From DATADD01 sp046262355 (GTDB lineage: Bacteria; Actinomycetota; CADDZG01; WHSQ01): DNA of 27,795 bases. The position numbers and the translations under genes were made by a program. Positions within the stretch are counted from its first letter, which is position 1. Each line of letters opens with the position of its first letter. A model generated the notes under the pieces. It ran no database searches, was not told the origin of the DNA, and saw only the letters and a program-made list of their open reading frames with translations. Below are positions 21,363-27,795 of the stretch, piece by piece. The DNA lies in contig JBHEMX010000097.1 in NCBI GenBank assembly GCA_046262355.1, forward strand, positions 1-27,795. The letters run 5' to 3'.

Positions 21363-23138
21363 ATGGCGGTTAGGGAGAAGAAAGCAGGGGGCGACGGCCT
21401 CGTCGAGATGGCGTGGGACCCCATCACGAGGATCGTCGGAAGCCTCGGCATCTACACGAAGATCGACTTCAAGCAGAAGCGGGTAGCGGAATGCTACAGC
21501 ACTTCGTCCATCTTCCGCGGCTACAGCATCTTCATGAAGGGCAAAGACCCACGCGACGCCCACTTCATCACGAGCCGCATCTGCGGGATCTGCGGGGACA
21601 ACCACGCGACCTGCTCAGTCTACGCGCAGAACATGGCCTACGGCGCGAGGCCCCCCCACCTCGGCGAGTGGATCATCAACCTCGGTGAAGCCGCCGAGTA
21701 CATGTTCGACCACAACATCTTTCAGGAGAACCTGGTCGGCGTCGACTTCTGCGAGAAGATGGTCGGCGAGACGAATCCAGGCGTGCTCGAGAAGGCCAAC
21801 CACACCGAGGCCCCCAATGCCGCGGCGCACGGCTATCGCACGATCGGCGACATCATGCGCTCGTTCAACCCGCTCGAGGGCGAGTTCTACAGGGAGGCGC
21901 TCCAGGTCAGCCGGACGACCAGGGAGATGTTCTGCCTCATGGAGGGACGCCACGTGCATCCTTCCACCCTGTACCCGGGCGGGGTCGGGACTGTGGCGAC
22001 GATCCAGCTGTTCACCGACTACCTCTCCCGCCTCATGCGCTATGTGGAGTTCATGAAGCGAGTCGTACCCATGCACGACGATCTGTTCGACTTCTTCTAC
22101 GAGGCCCTTCCCGGCTACGAGCAGGTGGGCCTCAGGCGCACGTTGCTGGGATGCTGGGGAAGTTTGAACGACCCGGAGTACTGCGACTTCACGTACGAGA
22201 ACATGACCGACTGGGGACGCAAGATGTTCGTCACCCCCGGCGTCGTCGTGGACGGCAAGCTCGTCACCACCGACCTCGTCGACATCAACCTTGGTATCAG
22301 GATCCTGCTGGGGAGCTCCTACTACGACGACTGGGAAGGCAAAGAGGTCTTCGTCAAGAAGGATGCGCTCGGCAACCCCGTCGACGTACGCCACCCTTGG
22401 AACCAGCACACGATCCCGAAGCCTCAGAAGCGCGACTTCGACAATAACTACAGCTGGGTCATGTCACCCCGCTGGTTCGACGGTAAGGACCACCTCGCCC
22501 TGGACACCGGCGGGGGCCCGCTGGCGCGCCTTTGGGCGACGGCGCTCGCCGGGCTTGTCGACGTCGGCTACATCAAGTCGACAGGTCAGAGCGTTCAGAT
22601 CAACCTTCCCAAGACACAGACGAAGCCCGAGGTTTCGTTTGAGTGGAAGATCCCCCAGCACGGGAGCAACACAATCGAACGGAATCGCGCTCGGACCTAT
22701 TTCCAGGCCTACTCGGCCGCGGCGGCGCTCCACTTCATGGATAAGGCACTCGCGGAGATCCGGGCCGGTCACTCGAAGACCTGGTCGCCGTTCAAGGTGC
22801 CGGACGAGGCCTTCAGCTGTGGATTCACCGAGGCGGTGCGCGGGGTGCTGTCGCACCACATGGTCATCCGCGACGGGAAGATCGCCAACTACCACCCCTA
22901 TCCCCCAACGCCGTGGAACGCGAGCGTCAGGGACTCATACGGGACCCCCGGACCCTACGAGGATGCAGTGGTCAACACGGCGATCTTCGAGGAGAACAAG
23001 CCGGAGAATTTCAAAGGCATCGACATCATGCGCACGGTGCGGAGCTTCGATCCATGTCTGCCCTGCGGCGTGCACATGTACGTGGGAGACGGCAAGGTCG
23101 TGCGCAGGGAGCACGCGCCGACGATGCTGGCGCAATAG
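21363..23138 (+). CDS. hhyL: Group 1h [NiFe]-hydrogenase large (catalytic) subunit
   Basis: The 591-aa subunit holds the NiFe(CN)2CO centre that splits H2. The L1 motif RICGICGDNHATCS (C74, C77) and the L2 motif DPCLPCGVH (C565, C568, H571) give the four metal-binding cysteines. Twenty residues follow H571 (MYVGDGKVVRREHAPTMLAQ); by family precedent, the endopeptidase removes this tail after nickel insertion. GSLGIYTKIDF and FRGYSIFMKGKDPRDA near the N-terminus match the high-affinity actinobacterial group. ATG 21363 has GGGAGG at 8 nt; a nearer ATG at 21356 is out of frame and dead-ends. The enzyme should oxidise trace H2 for respiration; which acceptor it uses is not encoded here in a recognisable form. 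Confidence 0.97.
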   Translation: MAVREKKAGGDGLVEMAWDPITRIVGSLGIYTKIDFKQKRVAECYSTSSIFRGYSIFMKGKDPRDAHFITSRICGICGDNHATCSVYAQNMAYGARPPHLGEWIINLGEAAEYMFDHNIFQENLVGVDFCEKMVGETNPGVLEKANHTEAPNAAAHGYRTIGDIMRSFNPLEGEFYREALQVSRTTREMFCLMEGRHVHPSTLYPGGVGTVATIQLFTDYLSRLMRYVEFMKRVVPMHDDLFDFFYEALPGYEQVGLRRTLLGCWGSLNDPEYCDFTYENMTDWGRKMFVTPGVVVDGKLVTTDLVDINLGIRILLGSSYYDDWEGKEVFVKKDALGNPVDVRHPWNQHTIPKPQKRDFDNNYSWVMSPRWFDGKDHLALDTGGGPLARLWATALAGLVDVGYIKSTGQSVQINLPKTQTKPEVSFEWKIPQHGSNTIERNRARTYFQAYSAAAALHFMDKALAEIRAGHSKTWSPFKVPDEAFSCGFTEAVRGVLSHHMVIRDGKIANYHPYPPTPWNASVRDSYGTPGPYEDAVVNTAIFEENKPENFKGIDIMRTVRSFDPCLPCGVHMYVGDGKVVRREHAPTMLAQ

Positions 23139-23156
23139 CACCGTTTAGGTCTGCAG

Positions 23157-23195
23157 CCACCCGGGGCGTGGGCGGCCCCCGGGTGGTCCTTTCTC
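23157..23195 (+). terminator. Intercistronic hairpin with T-rich tail between hhyL and the NifU-like gene
   Basis: CCACCCGGG (23157-23165) and CCCGGGTGG (23178-23186) form a perfect 9-bp stem, followed by TCCTTTCTC. It lies 18 nt after the hhyL stop and immediately before the next ribosome binding site (GAAGGAG). It may be a partial terminator or an RNA-stabilising element that raises structural-subunit yield over accessory proteins. Confidence 0.6.
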
Positions 23196-23210
23196 GAAGG
23201 AGTCTCGCTG

Positions 23211-24113
23211 ATGGGCGACAGTCCCAACCCGGCTCAGGTCGGGTCGCGGATCGAAGGGCTTCTCGACGACCTTGCGGGGTCGACGGACCGGCGCACGCAC
23301 GAGAAGGCCGAGGAGCTGGTGCGCTCCCTGATGGAGCTCTACGGCGCCGGCCTCGAGCGGGTCCTCGAGATCGCCTTCGATGAGGGCGGCGGAGAGGATC
23401 TGCTCAGACGCATGGCCGACGACGAGCTGGTCGAGAGCCTGATGATCCTGCACGGCCTCCATCCGCTCTCAATCGAGGATCGCGTCCAACAGGCTCTCGA
23501 GACCGTGCGCCCCTACCTCGGCTCACATGCCGGGGGCGTCGAGTATCTCGGCATCGACGACAACGAGGGCGTGCATCTTCGCCTGCAGGGCAGCTGTGAC
23601 GGATGCGCGTCCTCTACCGTGACCGTCAAGCTTGCGATCGAGCGCGCCATCCAGAAGGCGGCGCCCGAGGTCACCGGGATCCACGTCGAGGGCGTGACCG
23701 AGCCAGAGCCGGCCACGACGAACCTGCTGCAGATCGGATCCCTGGGAGCTCGGGAGGCCACGAACGGGAACGGAGACGGCGATCCGGCGAGCGCTTGGAC
23801 ATCTCTCGGGGACCAGGGCGACCTGCGCCTGGGCTCGATGAAGGACGCTGAGGTCGACGGGATCCCAGTGCTGCTGTGCAACGCAGGTGGAGACATCCTC
23901 GCCTACCGCAACTCGTGCGCCTCTTGCGGCTCGCGCTTGGAAGGCGGCTCGCTGCAGGGCGAGTCACTGACGTGCCCGTCATGCGCGCAGACGTACGACA
24001 TCCGGCGCGCCGGGCGCAGCACGGACGGCGCGCCGGAGCACCTCGACCCTTTGCCCCTTCTCGCAGAGGGTGAGGGAGTCAAGATCGCGCTGTTCGCCAA
24101 GGCTCATCCGTGA
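23211..24113 (+). CDS. NifU C-domain / Rieske-like Cys4 fusion protein of the hydrogenase operon
   Basis: The 300-aa protein has three parts. Residues ~1-90 are helical and unassigned. Residues ~90-165 are a NifU/NfuA C-terminal scaffold domain with the Fe-S-binding GSCDGCASS (C129, C132). Residues ~200-270 follow the Rieske layout: an IPVLLCNAGGDILAYRN strand pair, C236-A-S-C239, GGSLQGESLTC255-P-S-C258 and YDIRRAG. The usual Rieske ligands (CxH...CxxH) are replaced by CxxC...CxxC, so a Rieske [2Fe-2S] cluster is unlikely; a rubredoxin-like Fe site, another Fe-S cluster or zinc are options. ATG 23211 has GAAGGAG at ~8 nt. It may deliver clusters to HhyS or act as an electron-transfer partner. 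The stop overlaps the next GTG (GTGA). Confidence 0.88.
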   Translation: MGDSPNPAQVGSRIEGLLDDLAGSTDRRTHEKAEELVRSLMELYGAGLERVLEIAFDEGGGEDLLRRMADDELVESLMILHGLHPLSIEDRVQQALETVRPYLGSHAGGVEYLGIDDNEGVHLRLQGSCDGCASSTVTVKLAIERAIQKAAPEVTGIHVEGVTEPEPATTNLLQIGSLGAREATNGNGDGDPASAWTSLGDQGDLRLGSMKDAEVDGIPVLLCNAGGDILAYRNSCASCGSRLEGGSLQGESLTCPSCAQTYDIRRAGRSTDGAPEHLDPLPLLAEGEGVKIALFAKAHP

Positions 24114-24829
24114 CCTCCGGCTGGGAGACGGCCGGTCTCGGCGACGAGGGCAGAGCTGGGTTGAGGCGCATCGCGGGATCGCGAGACGAAGCGAGCGGGT
24201 CCTCCGACGTGCTCAAGCGCTTGCTGTCTCCGCAGAGGAAGAAGCGCCCCGGCGAGGAGTGCGAGATGTGCGCCACGCCGATCCCCGAGGAGCACTCCCA
24301 CGTCGTGAACCTCGCCAGCAGGAACCTCCTCTGCACCTGTCGCGGCTGCTACTTGTTGTTCACCCACGGAGGTGCGGCGCGAGGTAAGTACCGTGCCGTC
24401 CCCGACCGATACCTCTTCGACCCGGCTTTCAGGATGTCCGAAGCGCAGTGGCAGATGATCCAGATCCCTGTCAGCATGGCCTTCTTCTTCTTCAACTCCG
24501 CCCTCGAGAAGGTAGTCGCGTTCTATCCGAGCCCCGCAGGTGCGACGGAGTCCCTGCTCTCGTTGGAGAGCTGGGAAGATGTGATAAGGAAGAATCCCGC
24601 CTTCACCGCTCTGACGCCCGACGTGGAAGCCCTGCTGATAGTGCGGGCAGACGAGGGGTTCGAGTGCTTCCTCGTGCCGATAGACGCGGCCTACGACCTC
24701 GTCGGGCGCGTGAAGCTTCACTGGAAGGGCTTCGACGGAGGAGAGGAAGCCTGGCGCGAGATAGGGGTCTTCTTCTCGACACTGCGCGAGAGGAGCAAGC
24801 GCGTGGCGCATGAGGAGCCGTATGACTGA
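24110..24829 (+). CDS. DUF5947-like hydrogenase-operon protein
   Basis: The 239-aa protein of unknown function has a putative metal site near the N-terminus: C51-E-M-C54, H62/H64 and LLCTCRGCYLLF (C75, C77, C80), followed by THGGAARGKYRAVPDRYLF in sequence. The rest is a mixed alpha/beta domain ending with a Lys/Arg-rich helix. Proteins of this type (which I recognise as DUF5947) are typically found beside group 1h hydrogenases in actinomycetes. The GTG start overlaps the previous stop by four bases (GTGA), indicating coupled translation, and its own end overlaps the next start by eight bases. A zinc- or iron-binding assembly factor is a reasonable inference, not established. The family name is from memory. 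Confidence 0.8.
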   Translation: MTSGWETAGLGDEGRAGLRRIAGSRDEASGSSDVLKRLLSPQRKKRPGEECEMCATPIPEEHSHVVNLASRNLLCTCRGCYLLFTHGGAARGKYRAVPDRYLFDPAFRMSEAQWQMIQIPVSMAFFFFNSALEKVVAFYPSPAGATESLLSLESWEDVIRKNPAFTALTPDVEALLIVRADEGFECFLVPIDAAYDLVGRVKLHWKGFDGGEEAWREIGVFFSTLRERSKRVAHEEPYD

Positions 24830-25463
24830 GCTGGTGTTCGACTGCGTCGACGCTCAGCCGGAGCGGTACGGAGCCGTTCCGACCCTGCTCTTCAAGCTCC
24901 GCGTCTCGGAGACGAGCGGGGAAGCGATTCATGCGATCGCGCTCCGGTGCCAGATCCGGATCGAGCCCCAGCGCCGGCGCTACTCGCCCGCCGAGGAAGA
25001 ACGTCTGCTCGACCTCTTTGGGGAGACGCCCCGGTGGGGAGACACGCTGAAGCCGCTGCAGTTCACGAGCGTCGGCGTCATGGTCCCCGGCTTCAAGGGC
25101 AGCACCGACATCGATCTTCCAGTCGTGTGCACTTACGACTTCGAGGTCGCCGCAGCGAAGTACTTCCACTCGCTGGAGGACGGCGAGATCCCCCTACTGC
25201 TCCTTTTCTCGGGAACGGTCTTCGCCAAGGCCGGCTCCGGCTTCGCGATCCACCAGGTGCCGTGGCACAAGGAGGACTCCTACCGTCTTCCCGTGCGGGT
25301 GTGGCGGGAGCTCATGGACATGTACTTCCCGAACAGCGCGTGGATACGCGTGCGGCGAGAGACGCTCGACGCCCTTCAGCTGTTCAAGTCTCGCCGGGCA
25401 CTCCCCATGTGGGACGACGCCTTCGAGGCACTCCTCGAAGAGGCGGGCGAGAAGCCGGCATGA
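24822..25463 (+). CDS. DUF6084-like hydrogenase-operon protein
   Basis: The 213-aa protein has no catalytic motif that I recognise. It begins MTELVFDCVDAQPERYGAVP, has a beta-rich first half (LLFKLRVSET, HAIALRCQIRIEP) and conserved-looking aromatic stretches (LPVVCTYDFEVAAAKYF, IHQVPWHKEDSYRLPV). It resembles the DUF6084 family found next to group 1h hydrogenases; that assignment is from memory. ATG 24822 is chosen because GAGGAG lies ~4 nt upstream; ATG 24810 in the same frame has no such site. The gene overlaps the 3' end of the DUF5947-like gene by 8 nt, and its TGA overlaps the next ATG (ATGA). Confidence 0.8.
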   Translation: MTELVFDCVDAQPERYGAVPTLLFKLRVSETSGEAIHAIALRCQIRIEPQRRRYSPAEEERLLDLFGETPRWGDTLKPLQFTSVGVMVPGFKGSTDIDLPVVCTYDFEVAAAKYFHSLEDGEIPLLLLFSGTVFAKAGSGFAIHQVPWHKEDSYRLPVRVWRELMDMYFPNSAWIRVRRETLDALQLFKSRRALPMWDDAFEALLEEAGEKPA

Positions 25464-26812
25464 GCGTCGACGTCGCGCGCGCGGTGGCCGACGCCGTCCT
25501 CTACGAGGGCTACGTTCTCTACCCTTATAGGGCTTCGGCGCGCAAGAACCAGGTCCGCTGGCAGTTCGGCGTCCTGATGCCGCGCGCATACGGCGAGGCG
25601 GGCTCGGAGGAAACCTGGTTCTCTCAAACGGAGTGCCTCGTCGAGCCGGAGGACGAGCCCGTCCTGCACGTCAAGCTCCGCTTCCTTCAGCTCCAAGCGA
25701 GGATCGTCGAGAAGGCCGAGGGGGACGGATTCACCCCGGTGGGATCGCTGAAGGTCGGCGAGCGTGAGTTCGTGCGCTGGGACGAGGCTACGGAGCAGGA
25801 GACGGACGTAACCGTCGCACTCGGCGAGCTCACGGCGGGAGAGCGCGTCGCCGCGGTGGAGGCGCCGGAGGGGACCGAGATCGAGACGATCGAGGAAGAT
25901 TCGGGCGAGCTCGTGGGACGGATCGTGCGGCGACGATGGCCGGTCTCGGGAGCGCTGCGGATCTCGGTGCGACGGGTGGAAGGGCCGTGGCCCACGGTCG
26001 TGATCCGCATCAGGGTAGAGAACCTCACGGTGTCTGACGATCCGTCCATCGGGCGCGACGAGGCTCTGAAACGCTCGCTGCTCGCGGCGCATTCGCTTCT
26101 CGCGCTCTCTGGAGGCCGGTTCGTCTCGCTTCTGGAGCCTCCACAGTGGGCGCGCGCGGCCGCCGAGTCGTGCTCGAACCTGCACACGTTTCCCGTCCTC
26201 GTCGGAGATGAGCGCAGCAGGGACGTGATGCTGTCGTCGCCGATCATCCTGTACGACTTTCCGCAGACCGCGCCGGAGAGCCCCGGAGACCTGTACGACG
26301 CAACGGAGATCGACGAGATCCTTACGCTGCGCACCATGGCTCTCACCGACGACGAGAAGCGCGAGGCGCGCCTCACCGATCTGCGCGCCGCGGCGATCAT
26401 CGACCGCACGGAAGCCATGCCGCCCGAGATCTTCGAGAGGTTGCACGGCGCGATCCGATACGTTGGCGGCCCCGCCGCAGAGCCGGCGGGTGCTCCGGCG
26501 GAGGTCCCCTGGTGGGACCCGGGCGCAGACGCCTCCGTGTCGCCCGACACCGACGGCGTTCGCATCGGCGAGACGATCGTGGCCAAGGGGAGCCGGGTGC
26601 GGCTGAATCCGGGTAGCAGGCGCGCCGACGCCCAGGACATCTTCTTGGCCGGGCGCATCGCAAGGGTGGAGGCTGTCTTCCTCGACGTCGACGACAACAA
26701 CCACCTTGCCGTCACGCTGGAGGACGACCCTGCCGCCGACCTCCACAGGTCGCATGGACGCTTCCTTTACTTCAACCCCGACGAGCTGGAGCCACTGGAC
26801 GGCGACGCATGA
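25460..26812 (+). CDS. Unassigned 450-aa hydrogenase-operon protein
   Basis: I do not recognise a named family. The protein is acidic and soluble, with no signal peptide or membrane segment. Notable stretches are DAVLYEGYVLYPYRAS and KNQVRWQFGVLMP near the N-terminus, LLAAHSLLALSGGRFVSLLE and NLHTFPVLVG in the middle, SSPIILYDFPQTAPESPGDL, and a C-terminal ~70 residues (KGSRVRLNPG...GRFLYFNPDE) that look like a small beta-barrel. An Ala/Pro linker separates the C-terminal part. ATG 25460 overlaps the preceding stop (ATGA) and its own stop overlaps the protease start (ATGA), so it is tightly co-expressed with hydrogenase accessory proteins. A structural or chaperone role in hydrogenase assembly is inferred from context only. 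Confidence 0.85.
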   Translation: MSVDVARAVADAVLYEGYVLYPYRASARKNQVRWQFGVLMPRAYGEAGSEETWFSQTECLVEPEDEPVLHVKLRFLQLQARIVEKAEGDGFTPVGSLKVGEREFVRWDEATEQETDVTVALGELTAGERVAAVEAPEGTEIETIEEDSGELVGRIVRRRWPVSGALRISVRRVEGPWPTVVIRIRVENLTVSDDPSIGRDEALKRSLLAAHSLLALSGGRFVSLLEPPQWARAAAESCSNLHTFPVLVGDERSRDVMLSSPIILYDFPQTAPESPGDLYDATEIDEILTLRTMALTDDEKREARLTDLRAAAIIDRTEAMPPEIFERLHGAIRYVGGPAAEPAGAPAEVPWWDPGADASVSPDTDGVRIGETIVAKGSRVRLNPGSRRADAQDIFLAGRIARVEAVFLDVDDNNHLAVTLEDDPAADLHRSHGRFLYFNPDELEPLDGDA

Positions 26813-27360
26813 AGCCGCGCGTGCTCGTCGCGTGCTTGGGAAACATCTTCCTCGGCGACGACGGCTTCGGGGTCGAGGTTGCCCGAAGGCTCGGGGCCGA
26901 GCAGTTCCCCGACTGGGTCCGCGTGAAGGACTTCGGCATCCGGGGCATTCATCTCGCCTATGAGGTCCTCGACGGCTACGACACCCTCATCCTGGTCGAC
27001 GCCGCGCCGCGCGGCGAAGCCCCCGGGACGGTCTACGTGATTGAGCCCGAGCTCGCCCGCCCGGGGCCGGAGGCGCCCGGCGGAGCCGAGCTGCGCGTGC
27101 CACTGATCGACGCGCACGACATGGAACCCGGTTCCGTGCTCGCGCTCCTGGAGTCGCTGGAAGGCCAGGCGGGCCGCGTGCTCGTGGTGGGGTGCGAACC
27201 GGCGGATGTCGACGAAGGCATCGGGCTGAGCGAGCCGGTGACGCGAGCCGTCGAGCAAGCCGTGAAGTTGATCCGCGAGCTCATCGCTGAGGAGGCGAAG
27301 AGGAACTCAAGCTCACGAGCGCAGGACGCGTTCGTCCACGAACCTGGAAAGGAGGCATGA
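26809..27360 (+). CDS. [NiFe]-hydrogenase maturation endopeptidase (HyaD/HybD family)
   Basis: It cleaves the C-terminal peptide of the large subunit after nickel insertion, presumably after H571 of HhyL. The 183-aa protein shows CLGNIFLGDDGFG with D18 at the position of HybD Glu16, ILVDAAP with D64, and DAHDM with H103; these three correspond to the nickel-sensing ligands. The C-terminal ~15 residues (SSSRAQDAFVHEPGKEA) are an extra polar tail. ATG 26809 overlaps the upstream stop by four bases. It is the last of the chain of overlapping genes; the micro-membrane protein follows after 4 bp. Confidence 0.94.
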   Translation: MKPRVLVACLGNIFLGDDGFGVEVARRLGAEQFPDWVRVKDFGIRGIHLAYEVLDGYDTLILVDAAPRGEAPGTVYVIEPELARPGPEAPGGAELRVPLIDAHDMEPGSVLALLESLEGQAGRVLVVGCEPADVDEGIGLSEPVTRAVEQAVKLIRELIAEEAKRNSSSRAQDAFVHEPGKEA

Positions 27361-27364
27361 GGCG

Positions 27365-27466
27365 ATGCGCAAGCTCTTGGCCGCCGCGTTTGTGCTGGCG
27401 GTCGGCGGCGCCGTGATCCAGTCGCTACCGGACATCCGCCGGTACTTGAGGATCAAGCGTATGTAA
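27365..27466 (+). CDS. 33-aa membrane microprotein, DUF6893-like
   Basis: A 33-residue protein: a short basic start (MRK), one hydrophobic helix (LLAAAFVLAVGGAVI, residues ~4-18), then QSLPDIRRYLRIKRM. ATG 27365 is preceded by AAAGGAGG at ~10 nt. It resembles the tiny proteins (DUF6893, recalled from memory) found in actinomycete group 1h hydrogenase operons. The C-terminal RRYLRIKRM motif is repeated in the next small gene. A membrane tether or docking peptide for the otherwise soluble hydrogenase is a plausible inference. Confidence 0.75.
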   Translation: MRKLLAAAFVLAVGGAVIQSLPDIRRYLRIKRM

Positions 27467-27503
27467 AGGTCGGGCACCCGGCAGGAGCGACGGGAGAAGG
27501 GTG

Positions 27504-27617
27504 GTGTCGGATGCAATGGTGGGTATGGCTCTCGGTGTGGTCGCGCTCCTGGTGGTCGCTCTGCTCGCGCTGAATGGAAACGACCTCAGGCGTTACTTCA
27601 GGATACGGAGGATGTAG
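27504..27617 (+). CDS. 37-aa membrane microprotein, paralogue of the preceding one
   Basis: The frame encodes MSDAMVGMALGVVALLVVAL, then LALNGNDLRRYFRIRRM: one transmembrane helix and a basic amphipathic tail with the same (L/I)RRY(L/F)RI(K/R)RM ending as the 33-aa neighbour. GTG 27504 has GGAG-AAGG upstream at 3-7 nt; GTG 27501 and ATG 27516 are alternatives. It ends 3 bp before hypA. The shared C-terminus with conserved Tyr and Arg residues strongly suggests a real protein pair rather than chance. Confidence 0.7.
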   Translation: MSDAMVGMALGVVALLVVALLALNGNDLRRYFRIRRM

Positions 27618-27620
27618 ACG

Positions 27621-27795
27621 GTGCACGAGATCGGACTGTGCGAAGCGATCATGGAGGCGGTCGAGCGCCGTGCCGCGGGGCGTCGCGTGAACCGGGTCAA
27701 GGTTAGGGTCGGCGCGCGCCACCGGGTGGCGGAGCCGTCTTTCAACCAAGCCTTCTCGCTGGTATCCGGAGGGACCGTGGCCGAGGACGCTGCCG
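27621..27795 (+). CDS. hypA: Hydrogenase nickel-insertion protein HypA (3' partial)
   Basis: The frame begins MHEIGLCEAIMEAVERRAAG and runs to the window end (58 codons). The N-terminal Met-His-Glu supplies the nickel-binding His2 of HypA, which with HypB inserts Ni into the large subunit. The zinc-binding CxxC pairs would lie beyond the window. GTG 27621 has GGAGG (~10 nt upstream, inside the preceding gene). hypB, C, D and E probably follow outside the window. Confidence 0.92.
   Translation, partial: MHEIGLCEAIMEAVERRAAGRRVNRVKVRVGARHRVAEPSFNQAFSLVSGGTVAEDAA

Overview
The window is a GC-rich bacterial chromosome segment, most likely from a deep-branching actinomycetote. The reasons are many GTG starts plus one likely TTG start, short or overlapping gene junctions, a fused AccD-AccA carboxyltransferase, and a group 1h ('actinobacterial', high-affinity) [NiFe]-hydrogenase operon with the accessory genes typical of actinomycetes. 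The class cannot be fixed from sequence alone. I see no tRNA, rRNA, CRISPR array or insertion sequence.

Layout. 1-1.4 kb: 3' part of a secreted beta-helix/metallophosphoesterase protein, convergent with a thioredoxin-TPR protein. 2.5-5.9 kb: central carbon genes, malate dehydrogenase and isocitrate dehydrogenase (minus) divergent from citrate synthase (plus). 5.9-6.4 kb: no intact gene, but a frameshifted sigma-factor remnant. 6.4-10.4 kb (minus): a coupled operon YihY membrane protein - PurN-PurH fusion - FolD, joining both 10-formyl-THF-dependent purine transformylases with the enzyme that makes the cofactor. 10.5-11.8 kb: an esterase preceded by sites resembling DosR/DevR boxes. 11.8-14.3 kb (minus): B12-binding mutase subunit - sucC - sucD, i.e. 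methylmalonyl-CoA to succinyl-CoA to succinate. 14.3-16.7 kb (plus): fused carboxyltransferase, then a membrane-anchored cyclophilin.

16.9-27.8 kb is the hydrogenase region. hypF comes first, then a short YgfZ/GcvT-like protein on the minus strand, then a ~410-bp control region. The plus-strand operon follows: small subunit (hhyS), large subunit (hhyL), NifU/Rieske-like fusion, DUF5947-like, DUF6084-like, an unassigned 450-aa protein, endopeptidase, two tiny membrane proteins sharing a C-terminal motif, and the start of hypA. HypF and HypA belong to NiFe(CN)2CO cofactor assembly; the endopeptidase removes the HhyL C-terminal peptide. The NifU-like protein, the uncharacterised proteins and the tiny membrane proteins are candidates for Fe-S supply, electron transfer or membrane docking. 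By analogy with characterised group 1h enzymes, the system should scavenge trace or atmospheric H2.

Most interesting points: the PurN-PurH fusion beside folD, the twin micro-membrane proteins, the Cys4 Rieske-like domain fused to NifU, the coupled block of uncharacterised hydrogenase genes, DosR-like boxes before the esterase, and an in-frame GC-rich mini-repeat shared by two adjacent genes.
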